From SW132 sp038150125 (GTDB taxonomy: Bacteria > Bacteroidota > Rhodothermia > Balneolales > Balneolaceae), in the NCBI RefSeq assembly GCF_038150125.1, contig NZ_JBBVMF010000011.1, positions 62,001 to 126,000 on the forward strand: DNA of 64,000 nt, in the 5' to 3' direction. Of this stretch, positions 27,247 to 36,643 are shown one piece after another (the stretch's first letter is position 1; every line of letters begins with the position of its first letter). The position numbers and the translations under genes were made by a program. The notes under the pieces were generated by a model. The model saw only the letters and a list, made by a program, of their open reading frames with translations, was not told the DNA's origin and searched no databases.

Positions 27247-28995
27247 ATGAATGTATCCCAGCAATTATTGCAAATATTAACCGATGAAGGTATAAAGCAT
27301 ATTTTTGGTGTGGCTGGAGATGCTCTGAATCCTCTTATTTCGGCTATGGCCGATCAAAATGAGGTAAAATGGATAAAAATGAAGCATGAAGGGAATGCTT
27401 CATTTGCGGCATTTGCGCAAGGAGAATTGAATGAAAATATTGGTGTATGTGCCAGTACAGTCGGACCCGGTCCTTTGCATTTGGTAAATGGGTTATATAA
27501 CGCTCGAAAAGAACGCTCTCCTGTTTTAGCTATTACCGGGCAGGTGCCCGTTGAGCATATTGGAACCAATTACCATCAAGAGGTGGATTTAACCAAGGTA
27601 TTTGATGATATCTGCGAGTACCAGGCTATAATACGCTCCCCGGAAGAAGCACCCAGAGTGATATTACGAGCACTGCGTATTGCAATTAATCACAAATGTG
27701 TGTGCAGAATAGAATTGCCTGCTGACATTGCTGAGATGCCCGCCGAAAATAGAGATTTTGTTCATCAAATGTTTCGCTCGCGATCTACGGTAGTACCAGA
27801 TCAGAAGGGACTTGAAAAAGCGGTGGAAATGATTGATCAGGCGGAAAAAGTAGGAATTTTGGCAGGTGCCGGATGCCGCTCATCGAGGGAAGAAGTTCTG
27901 GAGTTTGCTCGAAAAGTAAATGCCCCGATAACGCACACCGTTCGTGCATCCGATATTTTTGATCACAGCAGTGAAAATGTAGTGGGGCTTACAGGACTTA
28001 TTGGTAACCCATCAGGGTATGAAGCAGTGATGGAATGTGATTTATTAATCATGTTGGGTACGGACTTTCCTTATACCGGTTTTCTACCTGATAATACCAA
28101 AACCATACAGGTAGACATCCGGCCGGAAAATATTGGCAACCGCACGTCGGTTACGCTCGGCTTGCATGCTGATATCAAACATTTTGTGAATTATGTCAAT
28201 CCAAAATGCGCCATAAAGAAAGATGCTTCCTGGGTAGATAAATTAAACGTTGATTTTAAGAAATGGCTGGAAAATAATTGCAAAACCTCTGATGGTGGAA
28301 AGGATTTTAAAGTCATGCATCCACAGGTGGTAGCCAGAGAAATAAGCGATACTGCTGCTGATGACGCCATATTTGTCATTGATACAGGAACGTCTGCCAT
28401 CTGGTCGAGCAACTTTATGAATTTTCATTCTCAAAGAAGAATTATCGGATCCTTCAACCACGGATCTATGGCTGTAGGTCTCCCGGCTGCCATCGGCGCC
28501 CAGCTGCAGTTTCCCGACCGGGAAGTGTGGGCTTTAGTGGGAGATGGGGCATTCAATATGTCGTTACATGATTTTTCAACGGCCGTAGAATACGGATTAC
28601 CCATTAAAATCATAGTTTTGAACAACTCCGAACTTGGTTTTGTGAAAATAGAGATGGAGGAAGCCGGATTTGCACCAAATTATGATGCCATTGAGGTTAA
28701 GAATTTTGATTTTGCAGCATATGCAAAATTAGTGGGCGGTGACGGGGTGAACGTTACTGAAAATAAGGGTATTATCCCGGCCATTAAACAGACTCAAAAA
28801 TCTAAGAGTCCATTCATTCTTAATGCACATGTTTCTGGAGGAGAGTTATCATTACCTCCTCATATAGACTTTCACCAGGCTAAGAATTTTGGGATGTCAA
28901 AAATTAAAGAGGTTTTAAAAGCCGCTAAAGGAGACAAATCTCAATGGGAAAATATCAAAAATGAAGTCAAGGCTTATCTTGATAAAGAGTCCTGA
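27247..28995 (+). CDS. poxB: Pyruvate:quinone oxidoreductase (PoxB-type ThDP enzyme)
   Basis: PoxB oxidatively decarboxylates pyruvate to acetate and CO2 and passes electrons to quinone at the membrane. The 582-residue protein has the ThDP-enzyme plan: catalytic Glu in KHEGNASFAAFA, the FAD domain with GLTGLIGNPSGYEAVM and LGTDFPYTGFLPD, which is the PoxB form and not acetolactate synthase, and the ThDP-Mg motif GDGAFNMSLHDF ... VLNNSELGFVK. Length is normal. A monocistronic gene with its own promoter region. An acetolactate synthase-like function is the alternative. Confidence 0.85.
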   Translation: MNVSQQLLQILTDEGIKHIFGVAGDALNPLISAMADQNEVKWIKMKHEGNASFAAFAQGELNENIGVCASTVGPGPLHLVNGLYNARKERSPVLAITGQVPVEHIGTNYHQEVDLTKVFDDICEYQAIIRSPEEAPRVILRALRIAINHKCVCRIELPADIAEMPAENRDFVHQMFRSRSTVVPDQKGLEKAVEMIDQAEKVGILAGAGCRSSREEVLEFARKVNAPITHTVRASDIFDHSSENVVGLTGLIGNPSGYEAVMECDLLIMLGTDFPYTGFLPDNTKTIQVDIRPENIGNRTSVTLGLHADIKHFVNYVNPKCAIKKDASWVDKLNVDFKKWLENNCKTSDGGKDFKVMHPQVVAREISDTAADDAIFVIDTGTSAIWSSNFMNFHSQRRIIGSFNHGSMAVGLPAAIGAQLQFPDREVWALVGDGAFNMSLHDFSTAVEYGLPIKIIVLNNSELGFVKIEMEEAGFAPNYDAIEVKNFDFAAYAKLVGGDGVNVTENKGIIPAIKQTQKSKSPFILNAHVSGGELSLPPHIDFHQAKNFGMSKIKEVLKAAKGDKSQWENIKNEVKAYLDKES

Positions 28996-29206
28996 GTATT
29001 TTTGCTTCAATCCCAACCGCACGGATGGAAACGTCCGTTCTGGTTATCACAAGGTATAAACTGCTACGTTGTAAAAAAGAAAATACTGACAAGCAGAACT
29101 TTGATTTCCTTTTACTTTATGCATATTAATGGAAAAGTAAATCCGCCCTTATTGGTTGATAAGCCGCATTTATGTGCATTGGAAGTGAGATTATTCTTTC
29201 TTTTGT

Positions 29207-29218
29207 TTCCGGGCGTAC
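29207..29218 (+). repeat. tRNA-Arg 3'-end fragment, putative att site (copy 2)
   Basis: TTCCGGGCGTAC, identical to the tRNA end, here without any tRNA body. It ends the first island block and is followed by a hairpin terminator and TTGGCCAACAT. Confidence 0.7.
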
Positions 29219-29232
29219 TTGATGACTAACTC

Positions 29233-29272
29233 AAAGCCACAAGACATAATTTAACAGTGTTTTGTGGCTTTT
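29233..29272 (+). terminator. Hairpin terminator behind att copy 2
   Basis: AAAGCCACAA pairs with TTGTGGCTTT across a 20-base loop, followed by T-rich sequence. Same position relative to the tRNA fragment as in the other copies, but a different stem. Confidence 0.75.
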
Positions 29273-29314
29273 GTGTTTTTAGGTTTGGCCAACATATGGT
29301 AAACTTTTTACACT

Positions 29315-30100
29315 CTACAGATCCATTAATTGTATCACTTCGGAAATCAAATCTATCGTGTCCAGGCTTCCGAACTCTTCCCCTTTCTCAAAATCTCCTT
29401 CGTTCTGAGCCATGGTGTTGGTAAGATGGGCAAAACAGATAACCTTTTTCTCAAGTGCACGGGCAAACGCATAGAGTGCTGACGCCTCCATCTCAACGCA
29501 AACAACATCTTCCGATTGCATCGAATCTATGGCAGATTGGGTCTCACGGTAAGGGGCATCTGTGGTCCAGCTTTTGGCTTCAAAAAAGGATGTTTCACTA
29601 TTTTCAGCTTTAACACGCAGCTGTTTTAGTAAATTTTCAGGTATTATGGATGGTTCTTCCGGAGGTAAATAATGATAGCTGGTACCTTCATCGCGAAGAG
29701 CTTCGGTAATGAGGGCAAATTTCTTTTCTACCAATTTTTCGGAAATAACCCCCGCTGAAGTAATGCTGATCAATAGTTCACAGCCGGAGACGAAGAGTTG
29801 TTCTGCTACCAAAACCGCATAAGAAGCACCTACAGCACAGGGTATGACGCCGATTTTTGTACCGGACAGTTCAAAAGTATATAGTTCGGAATGATAGCAC
29901 GCCCAGCATCTATCTCTTGAGGCCCTTTCCTCTTTTTTAAGCCAATCCACAAGATCTCCGTCCGGATCTAATACACAGATCTCCGGGACTTCACATTTGG
30001 GTATGTTATTTTGTCGCCTGGATTCTCTTAGCAGGTTTTCAGGATTAAAGACAGAAACTTCGGAGTAATATTTGTTACTGAGAATTGAGGGGTTCTTCAC
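29315..30100 (-). CDS. Nucleoside phosphorylase (PNP/UDP family)
   Basis: The 261-residue protein has family features of uridine/purine nucleoside phosphorylases: phosphate/ribose site region IGVIPCAVGASYAVLVAEQL and ITSAGVI, and the ribose-binding VVCVEMEASALYAFA with the conserved M-E. It splits nucleosides to base and ribose 1-phosphate in salvage. It is the last gene on the minus strand of block 2, close to the att copy at 29207, and 196 bp from the methyltransferase gene. Confidence 0.85.
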   Translation of the reverse strand: MKNPSILSNKYYSEVSVFNPENLLRESRRQNNIPKCEVPEICVLDPDGDLVDWLKKEERASRDRCWACYHSELYTFELSGTKIGVIPCAVGASYAVLVAEQLFVSGCELLISITSAGVISEKLVEKKFALITEALRDEGTSYHYLPPEEPSIIPENLLKQLRVKAENSETSFFEAKSWTTDAPYRETQSAIDSMQSEDVVCVEMEASALYAFARALEKKVICFAHLTNTMAQNEGDFEKGEEFGSLDTIDLISEVIQLMDL

Positions 30101-30296
30101 GGGATAATTGTTTGTGAAAATTGATTAGACAGGATGCCAAGGTATTGTTTTTGTAAAAACCGTTCCATAATGAAAGGATTTCGAGGAATAAAGGTTTTTC
30201 AGGGAGAAAACTGATCTTTTTTCAGAACGATGATATTTTTATAGTTAGAGTCTGTATCTGGTCCATAAAAAAGCATGTTATCCATGGTCACGATTT

Positions 30297-30914
30297 TTAA
30301 TGTAGCAGTGCCTTAATTACCACAAAGCACCCCTCTCCATATCCGGGTTGAGGCTCTTCGGGTTCTTCTTCGGAGGCTGTGATCAGGGTTTGCCAATATT
30401 CAAAATCTCCAAAGCCTGTATTCTCAAGTAATTCAGTGATTTCGGTTACTGAGTGAAAGTGAGCATCTCTGTAAAACGGATTATCCTCTTTGTTTTGCTG
30501 GTACTTCTGTCCCAGCGGACTATCTTTATCAATCATTCCAATGATAAAATGCCCATTTGGTTTAAGAACACGTGCCGTTTCCCGGAATGCCTGGAGAATA
30601 TCATCCAGGAAGCAAACGGTTGTTATCATAACTGCGAAATCAAACGTATCGCTTAAGAAAGGCATATTTTCAGCTTTAGCGAGAAACGATTTTACACCTC
30701 TCTGCTCGGCGATCCTGGCCATATTTCCCGAAGGATCTATCCCGCGATCTATGCCGCACTTTTCAGCAAAGCGTCCCGTACCAATTCCAATTTCAAGACC
30801 AAACCCATTAGGGGGAACCACTTTACCAAGGGCATTCAGCTCCGATTGAAACCAAACGGGATGGTCATCAAACCATTGGTCATATTCCTTACAATTTTGG
30901 TCGAATACATCCAT
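30297..30914 (-). CDS. SAM-dependent methyltransferase (type 11)
   Basis: The 205-residue class I methyltransferase has motif I GLEIGIGTGRFAEKCG, an acidic end of strand 2 (RGIDPSGNM), AENMPFLSDTFDFAVM and the VLKPNGHFIIGMID segment. The acceptor is unknown. It follows the desaturase-like gene by 32 bp on the same strand, so it may modify a lipid or small molecule. Confidence 0.85.
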   Translation of the reverse strand: MDVFDQNCKEYDQWFDDHPVWFQSELNALGKVVPPNGFGLEIGIGTGRFAEKCGIDRGIDPSGNMARIAEQRGVKSFLAKAENMPFLSDTFDFAVMITTVCFLDDILQAFRETARVLKPNGHFIIGMIDKDSPLGQKYQQNKEDNPFYRDAHFHSVTEITELLENTGFGDFEYWQTLITASEEEPEEPQPGYGEGCFVVIKALLH

Positions 30915-30946
30915 AGTTATAGTATTTATTCGTTTTCGTTCAGTTT

Positions 30947-31777
30947 TTAGCTGTTAGCCTTCGGATCTTTAATCGGCGTTTTCATCATTCCTTTAATCGT
31001 TTGATCTTCATCGCTATCGAACTCTTCCAGTCCAAGCCTGATGGTTTCAGGTTCAGGATTGAGCCGGAAGGTTTTTGCAATGCGGTCCCAGAAAGAGAAA
31101 AGGGAGCTGTAGTTAGAGTCTGTTTCCGGCTGCCAGCGAGAATGGTGCACCCGGTGCATGTTAGGGGTTACAATCAATATGCGGAGCCAGCGATCATATT
31201 TTTCTGATAGTCCCACATTGGCGTGGTGAAACTGAACCACAGCAAACATGATCATTTCATAGAGAACGAGCTCCCAAAGATAGACACCAAACAGAGCTAT
31301 CAGCGGTATCCGAAATACAGAGGAGAAGAAAATCTCACCCAGGTGAAATCGGTTCGCGGTTGTGACATCCATCTTGTTGTCGGAGTGATGAACGCTGTGG
31401 AACCGCCAGAAGAAGGGGACTTCATGATTTATGCGGTGCCAGGAATACGTCCAAAGATCGAGCAAAAGAATTGCACCTACAGCGTGAGCCCAAACCGGAA
31501 GTCCGGTGGCATCCTGCAGCCAATGCATGATTCCGAACCGAAGTTCATCTGCCCATACAGATGCTGCCAGCCATAAACCCACAAACACGACACTTACCAA
31601 AAGGCCGTTGAGTGCCCCGATAGTAAGATTCCTCAACGCATGTTTACCTCTGTTTTTAAATGAACCGGTAAAATGGGCGTAAAACGGATGAACTGATTCC
31701 CATAAAAACAAGAGGATCAATACTCCCGCTAAGACTATGACCTGCGTTTCCTGTAAAGCTGCAATTAAAGGGTCCAT
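30947..31777 (-). CDS. Sterol desaturase/fatty acid hydroxylase family protein
   Basis: The 276-residue membrane protein has the eight-histidine di-iron pattern of the family: HRINH, HSVHHSDNK, QFHHANVG and NMHRVHHSRW, with hydrophobic helices at about 12-32, 55-75, 95-115 and 150-180. Enzymes of this family hydroxylate or desaturate lipids using O2. It sits in the minus-strand set with DsrE, MFS and rhodanese proteins. Substrate unknown. Confidence 0.88.
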   Translation of the reverse strand: MDPLIAALQETQVIVLAGVLILLFLWESVHPFYAHFTGSFKNRGKHALRNLTIGALNGLLVSVVFVGLWLAASVWADELRFGIMHWLQDATGLPVWAHAVGAILLLDLWTYSWHRINHEVPFFWRFHSVHHSDNKMDVTTANRFHLGEIFFSSVFRIPLIALFGVYLWELVLYEMIMFAVVQFHHANVGLSEKYDRWLRILIVTPNMHRVHHSRWQPETDSNYSSLFSFWDRIAKTFRLNPEPETIRLGLEEFDSDEDQTIKGMMKTPIKDPKANS

Positions 31778-31794
31778 GCCTGTTTCTTTATAAA

Positions 31795-32151
31795 CTAAAA
31801 CGTCATTACTTTATCGCTGTCGGCGATCCATTCAGCCAGTTCTGCCATCGTACTCAGCTCAGCCCCCTTTACGAATTCTGCATTCTTAATTCCCCGGGCG
31901 GCGGCGCAAGTCCCGCAAATCTTAATCTGAGCACCTTTGTTAACTGACATTTTCATCATCCGTTCGATGTTATAGTATCCGTCGGGTGTTTCCTGACCAG
32001 CCAGCGCGCAGGTTGCCGCATCCGCCATTAGAAAAATTCGCACTTCCATTTCGTTTTTATAGTCACGACCAAGCTGGTTGGCAATGCGCATTGCATTGTA
32101 TGCTTTTTCAGTACCGTATGGAGCGTCGTTTATGATAATTAGTGTTTTCAT
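31795..32151 (-). CDS. DsrE-family sulfur-relay protein
   Basis: The 118-residue protein has the DsrE/F fold pattern (MKTLIIINDAPYGTEKAYNA at the start) and a conserved cysteine pair region, IKICGTCAAARGI. Such proteins carry persulfide sulfur or sense it. The start is 11 bp after the MFS gene stop. With the rhodanese-containing regulator upstream, it points to sulfane-sulfur handling. Confidence 0.85.
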   Translation of the reverse strand: MKTLIIINDAPYGTEKAYNAMRIANQLGRDYKNEMEVRIFLMADAATCALAGQETPDGYYNIERMMKMSVNKGAQIKICGTCAAARGIKNAEFVKGAELSTMAELAEWIADSDKVMTF

Positions 32152-32162
32152 AACAATGTAAT

Positions 32163-33407
32163 TCAGATGTTTTTAGAAGTTTGTTTAGTCTTATTGACCG
32201 GTGAATTAAGTTTCTTTAAACCAATGTAAAGCCATAAAGTAGATAGCAAGGTTAGATATCCGGTGAGTGTGATCGCCAAACTAATATCAAACAGATCGGC
32301 AATAATTCCTGAGAAGATGGCCCCGAATGCATAGCCTGCATCGCGCCACAAACGATAAATCCCTATACTTTCCGCACGATCTTCCGGGTGGGTAAGATCA
32401 GCGACAGCTGCCAGAAATGTCGGATATACCATAGCGGTACCGGTTCCCAGAAGGGCAGAGATGACTGCAAATGCAAAGAAATTATCGACCATTGGAAATG
32501 CAATGAGACTCAGAGCCTGAACCAGCATACCCGACCAAAGCATTTTTTTGCGCCCGGTATAGTCAGATAGTTTACCGGTAGCTATTTGCAGTACTCCCCA
32601 GAAAGCCGGATAAATGGCTACAACTATACCTATCTCCGTAAGCTTTAATCCTGCTGAAGCGAGAAAAATTGGGAATGCTCCCCAGGCAAGTCCATCGGTA
32701 AAGTTGGTAATCATCCCGCCTTGAGAAAGTGCTCTTAAATTTGTGTCACGAAAACTAACTTCCCAAAATAAGTTCTTTTTTACCCGGCTGTCTTTACTGC
32801 TCTTCGATTCGTGTTCTACAAAAGGTGCCGTATCCCTTACAAGAAAAATTGACATGAATAAACCTAAGCCCGCCATGACTACGCCAACATAAAATGGGTA
32901 AGGTCGTAAGCCATATTCAGTGGCAATCCAACCGGTAAGAAACGCAATGATGGCAACTGCGAGATACCCGGAAAACTCATTGAGCCCCATGGCCAGCCCC
33001 CGATCTTTTTCTCCGGCAAGATCAATTTTCATGATCACGTTGGCAGACCAGGAGAGCCCCTGATTGATACCGAGAAGAATATTGGCAAATACGATCCAGT
33101 TCCAGTCGGGGGCGTACATTAAAACGAACGGCACCGGAATTCCAAATAGCCAACCAACAATCAGCATCTTTTTGCGTCCAAATTTCTGGGCGAATCTACC
33201 GGCAAAATAGTTAGCCAGGGCTTTGGTAATACCAAATACAACAATGAATGAAAAAATGGCCGATTTGGCAGCAATACCGAAGTCTGTTTCAGCTATTTCA
33301 GGTAGAATGGTTCGTTCAAGGCCTACCATCCCGCCGACGAAGGCATTGATTAATACTAGCAGGGAAAACTGTTTCCAATTTTGTCTCAGGCCGGGTACAG
33401 CGTTCAT
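32163..33407 (-). CDS. Major facilitator superfamily transporter
   Basis: The 414-residue protein has about twelve membrane helices and the MFS loop motif between helices 2 and 3 (GRFAQKFGRKKMLIVGW), repeated in the second half as GKLSDYTGRKKMLW. It is 39 bp downstream of the ArsR-rhodanese gene. Sub-family and substrate are not evident; the context suggests a sulfur compound, oxyanion or related toxic substrate. Confidence 0.9.
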   Translation of the reverse strand: MNAVPGLRQNWKQFSLLVLINAFVGGMVGLERTILPEIAETDFGIAAKSAIFSFIVVFGITKALANYFAGRFAQKFGRKKMLIVGWLFGIPVPFVLMYAPDWNWIVFANILLGINQGLSWSANVIMKIDLAGEKDRGLAMGLNEFSGYLAVAIIAFLTGWIATEYGLRPYPFYVGVVMAGLGLFMSIFLVRDTAPFVEHESKSSKDSRVKKNLFWEVSFRDTNLRALSQGGMITNFTDGLAWGAFPIFLASAGLKLTEIGIVVAIYPAFWGVLQIATGKLSDYTGRKKMLWSGMLVQALSLIAFPMVDNFFAFAVISALLGTGTAMVYPTFLAAVADLTHPEDRAESIGIYRLWRDAGYAFGAIFSGIIADLFDISLAITLTGYLTLLSTLWLYIGLKKLNSPVNKTKQTSKNI

Positions 33408-33446
33408 TTTTACTACGTTTCTTTTCTGCTTTAGTGATTTATCAAT

Positions 33447-34094
33447 TTACGTTGTTGCCAAATGCCACTCTGGATATCCAACATCCAATTTAGTAGCCTT
33501 GTACCCTTTCTGCTTCAGTTCTGCGACTGCTTCATCCGCCAGCGTACACAGCGGTCCCCTGCAATAAGCAATGATCTCTTTATTCTTAGGCAAGTCTTTG
33601 AGACGTCGCTGTAATTCATCTTTTGGTACCGATAAGGAAGAAGTTATATGGCCGGCTTCATATTCCTGACCGGGCCGGACATCAATTAAGAGCGCATTTC
33701 CTTTCTTATGTCTTTTTTTAAGTTCCTCAATCGTGATGGGCTCAAGATTATTTTGAGACTCTCGGTAATCTCCTATGAGTTTATTGATCTCGGCATTTTG
33801 GGAGAAGGCTAATTCCCTCATCGACCTCCATACCTCAAACACATGTTGGTTTGAAAGCGAGTAATACCGGTACTTGCCCTTTTTCTTCATAGAAACAAGT
33901 CTCGCTTTTTTTAGCGATTGCAGGTGATGAGAAGCTGATGCCACCGACAGGTTTACTTGTTCTGCCACATATTCTACCGATGAGGGGCCTTGCGCAAGCA
34001 GCTCTACAATCTCCAGCCTGTGTGGATTTGCCAAAGCTTTTGATACGGATGCTATTTCACTGTAAATGTTGTCTTTAAATTCCCGGGCGTTCAT
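33447..34094 (-). CDS. ArsR-type regulator fused to a rhodanese domain
   Basis: The 215-residue protein has an N-terminal ArsR winged helix (about 1-95; HRLEIVELLAQGPSSVEYVA, SVASASHHLQSLKKARLVS) and a C-terminal rhodanese domain (about 115-212; LIDVRPGQEYEAGHI and active-site IAYCRGPLCTLADEA). The fusion is a known class of sulfur-responsive regulator in which the rhodanese cysteine could react with sulfane sulfur. It leads the minus-strand gene set, which it probably controls. Confidence 0.92.
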   Translation of the reverse strand: MNAREFKDNIYSEIASVSKALANPHRLEIVELLAQGPSSVEYVAEQVNLSVASASHHLQSLKKARLVSMKKKGKYRYYSLSNQHVFEVWRSMRELAFSQNAEINKLIGDYRESQNNLEPITIEELKKRHKKGNALLIDVRPGQEYEAGHITSSLSVPKDELQRRLKDLPKNKEIIAYCRGPLCTLADEAVAELKQKGYKATKLDVGYPEWHLATT

Positions 34095-34224
34095 ATGAAA
34101 ATTGATTTGTTAAGTTGAACTTTTAAAAGTTAAGACTTAAATAATTACATTCAAAATAATGTTTGAATGTTATCATTCCTGAACTCCCTTTAAGGTTGTT
34201 TTGTAGAAAAATTTTAGGGTTAGA

Positions 34225-34497
34225 TTAAGCGATCTCCAGATTATCCATCATGCCATTGTCTTCATGTTCAAGATTATGGCAGTGAAATACGTCATGCCTT
34301 TGGAGGCTTCAAATTTCATAATCACTCTGACGGTTTCTTTGGGCATAACAAGCATAGTATGCTTGTATCCGGATTCAGTTGGCGTTAGCCCTCTTGTTCC
34401 GCTTCTATCAAGAACTTTAAACTGAACCGCATGTATATGCATGGGGTGAGGGACATTCGAATCATTGATAAATTTCCAAATCTCGGTAAAAATCTGG
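34225..34497 (-). pseudogene. 3' fragment of a multicopper oxidase, truncated and frameshifted
   Basis: The minus strand encodes the copper-site strand of multicopper oxidases, EIWKFINDSNVPHPMHIHAVQF, then MLVMPKETVRVIMKFEA. After GMT the frame is lost, but another frame continues as VFHCHNLEHEDNGMM, the type 1/type 3 copper ligands, and ends at 34225. The 5' part is missing: upstream of 34495 the sequence is the island-end repeat shared with 52976. Truncation at an island junction explains it. Confidence 0.85.
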
Positions 34498-34621
34498 CCA
34501 ACAAACATTGCATTTACTTGCCTATTACAGTATTTTTGAGATCTTGAGATTATTGCGCTCGATGCATTAGAAGGCATTTTAGCTAAGTAGAGTGAAAACA
34601 TTTACTTACTTCCGGGCGTAC
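34495..34621 (+). repeat. 127-bp island-end repeat (copy A)
   Basis: This segment aligns without net gaps to 52976-53102. Both start with TGGCCAACAAACATTGCAT, contain a TATTRCAGTAT site, then AAGCTAAGTAGAGTGAAAAC or a close match, and end in the tRNA 3' fragment. It looks like the right-end sequence of one family of elements. The middle part of this copy is more decayed. Confidence 0.8.
34610..34621 (+). repeat. tRNA-Arg 3'-end fragment, putative att site (copy 3)
   Basis: TTCCGGGCGTAC, same orientation as the tRNA, at the end of the 127-bp repeat and before a hairpin terminator. Confidence 0.7.
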
Positions 34622-34638
34622 ATAGACGTACTAACACC

Positions 34639-34677
34639 AAGCCATAAGGCAATTACTTATAATGCCTTATGGCTTTT
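34639..34677 (+). terminator. Hairpin terminator behind att copy 3
   Basis: AAGCCATAAGGCA pairs perfectly with TGCCTTATGGCTT and is followed by TTCTGTTTT. Architecture equals that behind the tRNA gene. Confidence 0.8.
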
Positions 34678-34815
34678 CTGTTTTATAGGGTGGCAAACAT
34701 TTTCACTCGAATGCGTTCTATTGCCTGAAAAAAAAAATTTCTGAACGGGTACCAATCTAAACAGAAGTTGAGTGCAAATTTCCCAATTGCACTTAGAATA
34801 CAATGCAACAGTACC

Positions 34816-35622
34816 TTATACCTCACTGATAATTTCGTTCATAACTTTTGTGTAAGCTTGTTCTTTATCATACTCAATTCCAGGTCGTAGTAAAGCCATA
34901 ATATCCCCAATAAACTCATCGTCTTGCATCTTTTCTTCCAGATTGAGCTCGAATTCACGGGCTGTAGGTGCTTTGTTGTCTTCCTGATGCATATATGCAT
35001 GAAAGCACTCAATAATTTTGTCAATGTCCAGCTCAAGGTTTTCCAAGGCATAGTGGAGGTCGAATAAATCTCGTCCCTTTTTTCGTTGGTATAACGCTCT
35101 TAGTTTGGTGCCTAAAAGCTCTTCTGGCTGGTATGTCGTTACTTCTGTACTTCCTTGATACCATGGATTGTCAACTGAAAACGTTTCTTCCTGTAATCCT
35201 AATACATTGAAGTGCTCCCGTGTATTGATTTCAATTTTCACCCTCATGCTTGGCGGAGGACTTACTTCAGTCTCAAAATCATATAAAGCTTTCCAATTGT
35301 GTTCTTTTGGAACTATTGTTCTATCATCAATTGATGACAAAAACTGAAGTTGGGTTCCAATAGCTTGTAATATCGGTTTTATATTTCCAGACTTTATTTG
35401 TACCAAGTCAATGTCTTCAGAATACCTCGCCTGAGGATGCAGGTAGAGTTTATACAAAGCTGTACCACCTCGGAATGCGAGGTTTTCCTTCAAAAATTTA
35501 TTGGAAAATATCTCTACAACGGCTCTGGAAATAACCAAATCCTGTTCAACCTGTGATGACTCAGTCCAGGGGCTACGGACCTCCAGGCATCTATATACGC
35601 TTTGGGGATCATAGTTCGTCAA
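34816..35622 (-). CDS. AbiEii-type nucleotidyltransferase toxin
   Basis: The 268-residue protein carries the AbiEii/DUF1814 signature FRGGTALYKLYLHPQARYSE followed by DIDLVQ, the nucleotidyltransferase GG...(S)xDxD core. AbiEii toxins transfer nucleotides onto tRNA ends or other acceptors and cause abortive infection. Its start overlaps the stop of the preceding antitoxin-like gene by 14 bp, the standard AbiE arrangement. Confidence 0.9.
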   Translation of the reverse strand: MTNYDPQSVYRCLEVRSPWTESSQVEQDLVISRAVVEIFSNKFLKENLAFRGGTALYKLYLHPQARYSEDIDLVQIKSGNIKPILQAIGTQLQFLSSIDDRTIVPKEHNWKALYDFETEVSPPPSMRVKIEINTREHFNVLGLQEETFSVDNPWYQGSTEVTTYQPEELLGTKLRALYQRKKGRDLFDLHYALENLELDIDKIIECFHAYMHQEDNKAPTAREFELNLEEKMQDDEFIGDIMALLRPGIEYDKEQAYTKVMNEIISEV

Positions 35623-36442
35623 CCTCTACATTCATATTTGGTATTATTTTCCAACGGTTTGGTGCTTTTTGATTCTTGCTTTCTTTCTTGGGGTTTAGCT
35701 GAGTTGGGTAGTAATTCCGGCTGTCTAATACACTATGTATGGCATCAGCCAGTGTGGTTTCCTGAAGAACCTCATCAAACAAATAACCCACGCGTTGAAG
35801 GGTTGTCGTTTGAGAGAAATCCTCTGCGGTTTTTGCCAGTGTGTCTAATTTCAACTCCATTACTAATTCAGCCAGAACCGTGGTGGCCCGGTTTATGCCC
35901 CCGATACGGTCTGAGTAAAAGACCAAATCAAGAGCCGTTAATGCCGGGCTTGAAATATTAATATATCCCGCATCTGTTTTCTGCTGAGTTACAAAATCAG
36001 CATTCCAACCTTTTTTCAGGCAAAAGACAATAGATTGCTGCCTGTTTTTGATCGGTCTTAAATAAGGAGGCTCAGAGATCACGAATTGTGTTTGTGGCTG
36101 TTGATGAGCAGCTCCATGATACATAGCTGCGGTTAGGAGTCCCACATAATAATCGCGTTCCAGGAATTTCATCAGATCATCAATGAAATAGCCTAATGGA
36201 AGAGTTTGGCGGGATGCGTATTCCGGAGGGATGATTAGGTAGAAATTTTGCCGGAGCCTTGAGATTCGTTCTTTATCGGATAAGCGCTGAATCACTTTTT
36301 GATAGGCCTCATCAGATAAATTAAATTCTGCAATTACTTCGTCTCCCGTAAACGTATATCGTCCTCTGCTTCGGAGTTGGTCCAAGTAGCGGCTAAGGTA
36401 TTCGTATGTGTTCCCGGTGCTCATTTTAGTTTTCAACTGCAT
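35609..36442 (-). CDS. AbiEi-type antitoxin
   Basis: The 277-residue protein has an N-terminal winged helix-turn-helix (about 10-75; YTFTGDEVIAEFNLSDEAYQ) and the AbiEi C-terminal domain with YYVGLLTAAMYHGAAHQQ, SSPALTALDLVFY and GINRATTVLAEL. AbiEi binds its own promoter and counters the AbiEii toxin. An alternative ATG at 36424 would shorten it by six residues. Upstream gene of a two-gene operon. Confidence 0.9.
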   Translation of the reverse strand: MQLKTKMSTGNTYEYLSRYLDQLRSRGRYTFTGDEVIAEFNLSDEAYQKVIQRLSDKERISRLRQNFYLIIPPEYASRQTLPLGYFIDDLMKFLERDYYVGLLTAAMYHGAAHQQPQTQFVISEPPYLRPIKNRQQSIVFCLKKGWNADFVTQQKTDAGYINISSPALTALDLVFYSDRIGGINRATTVLAELVMELKLDTLAKTAEDFSQTTTLQRVGYLFDEVLQETTLADAIHSVLDSRNYYPTQLNPKKESKNQKAPNRWKIIPNMNVEVDEL

Positions 36443-36643
36443 TACTGGACGGAATTCATCCAGTTATGCAGTTAAGAACTAAAAAAGCTTGATTAAATAC
36501 AAGTATTAAGTGACTGGATAAGATAGCGTTATTTACTAACTGTATAGCTTGTTCCTTTTAGTATCTGTATTCTTACATTATGGACAGCATATAAAACCAA
36601 AAATTAATTCACGCCCAATCAAATCTTATTAGATAACTGGACT

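Noticed and set aside
29002..29229. Plus-strand frame after poxB, reaching into the tRNA fragment
   Set aside because: It has no protein family signal and reads through the att-like core, so it is probably chance.
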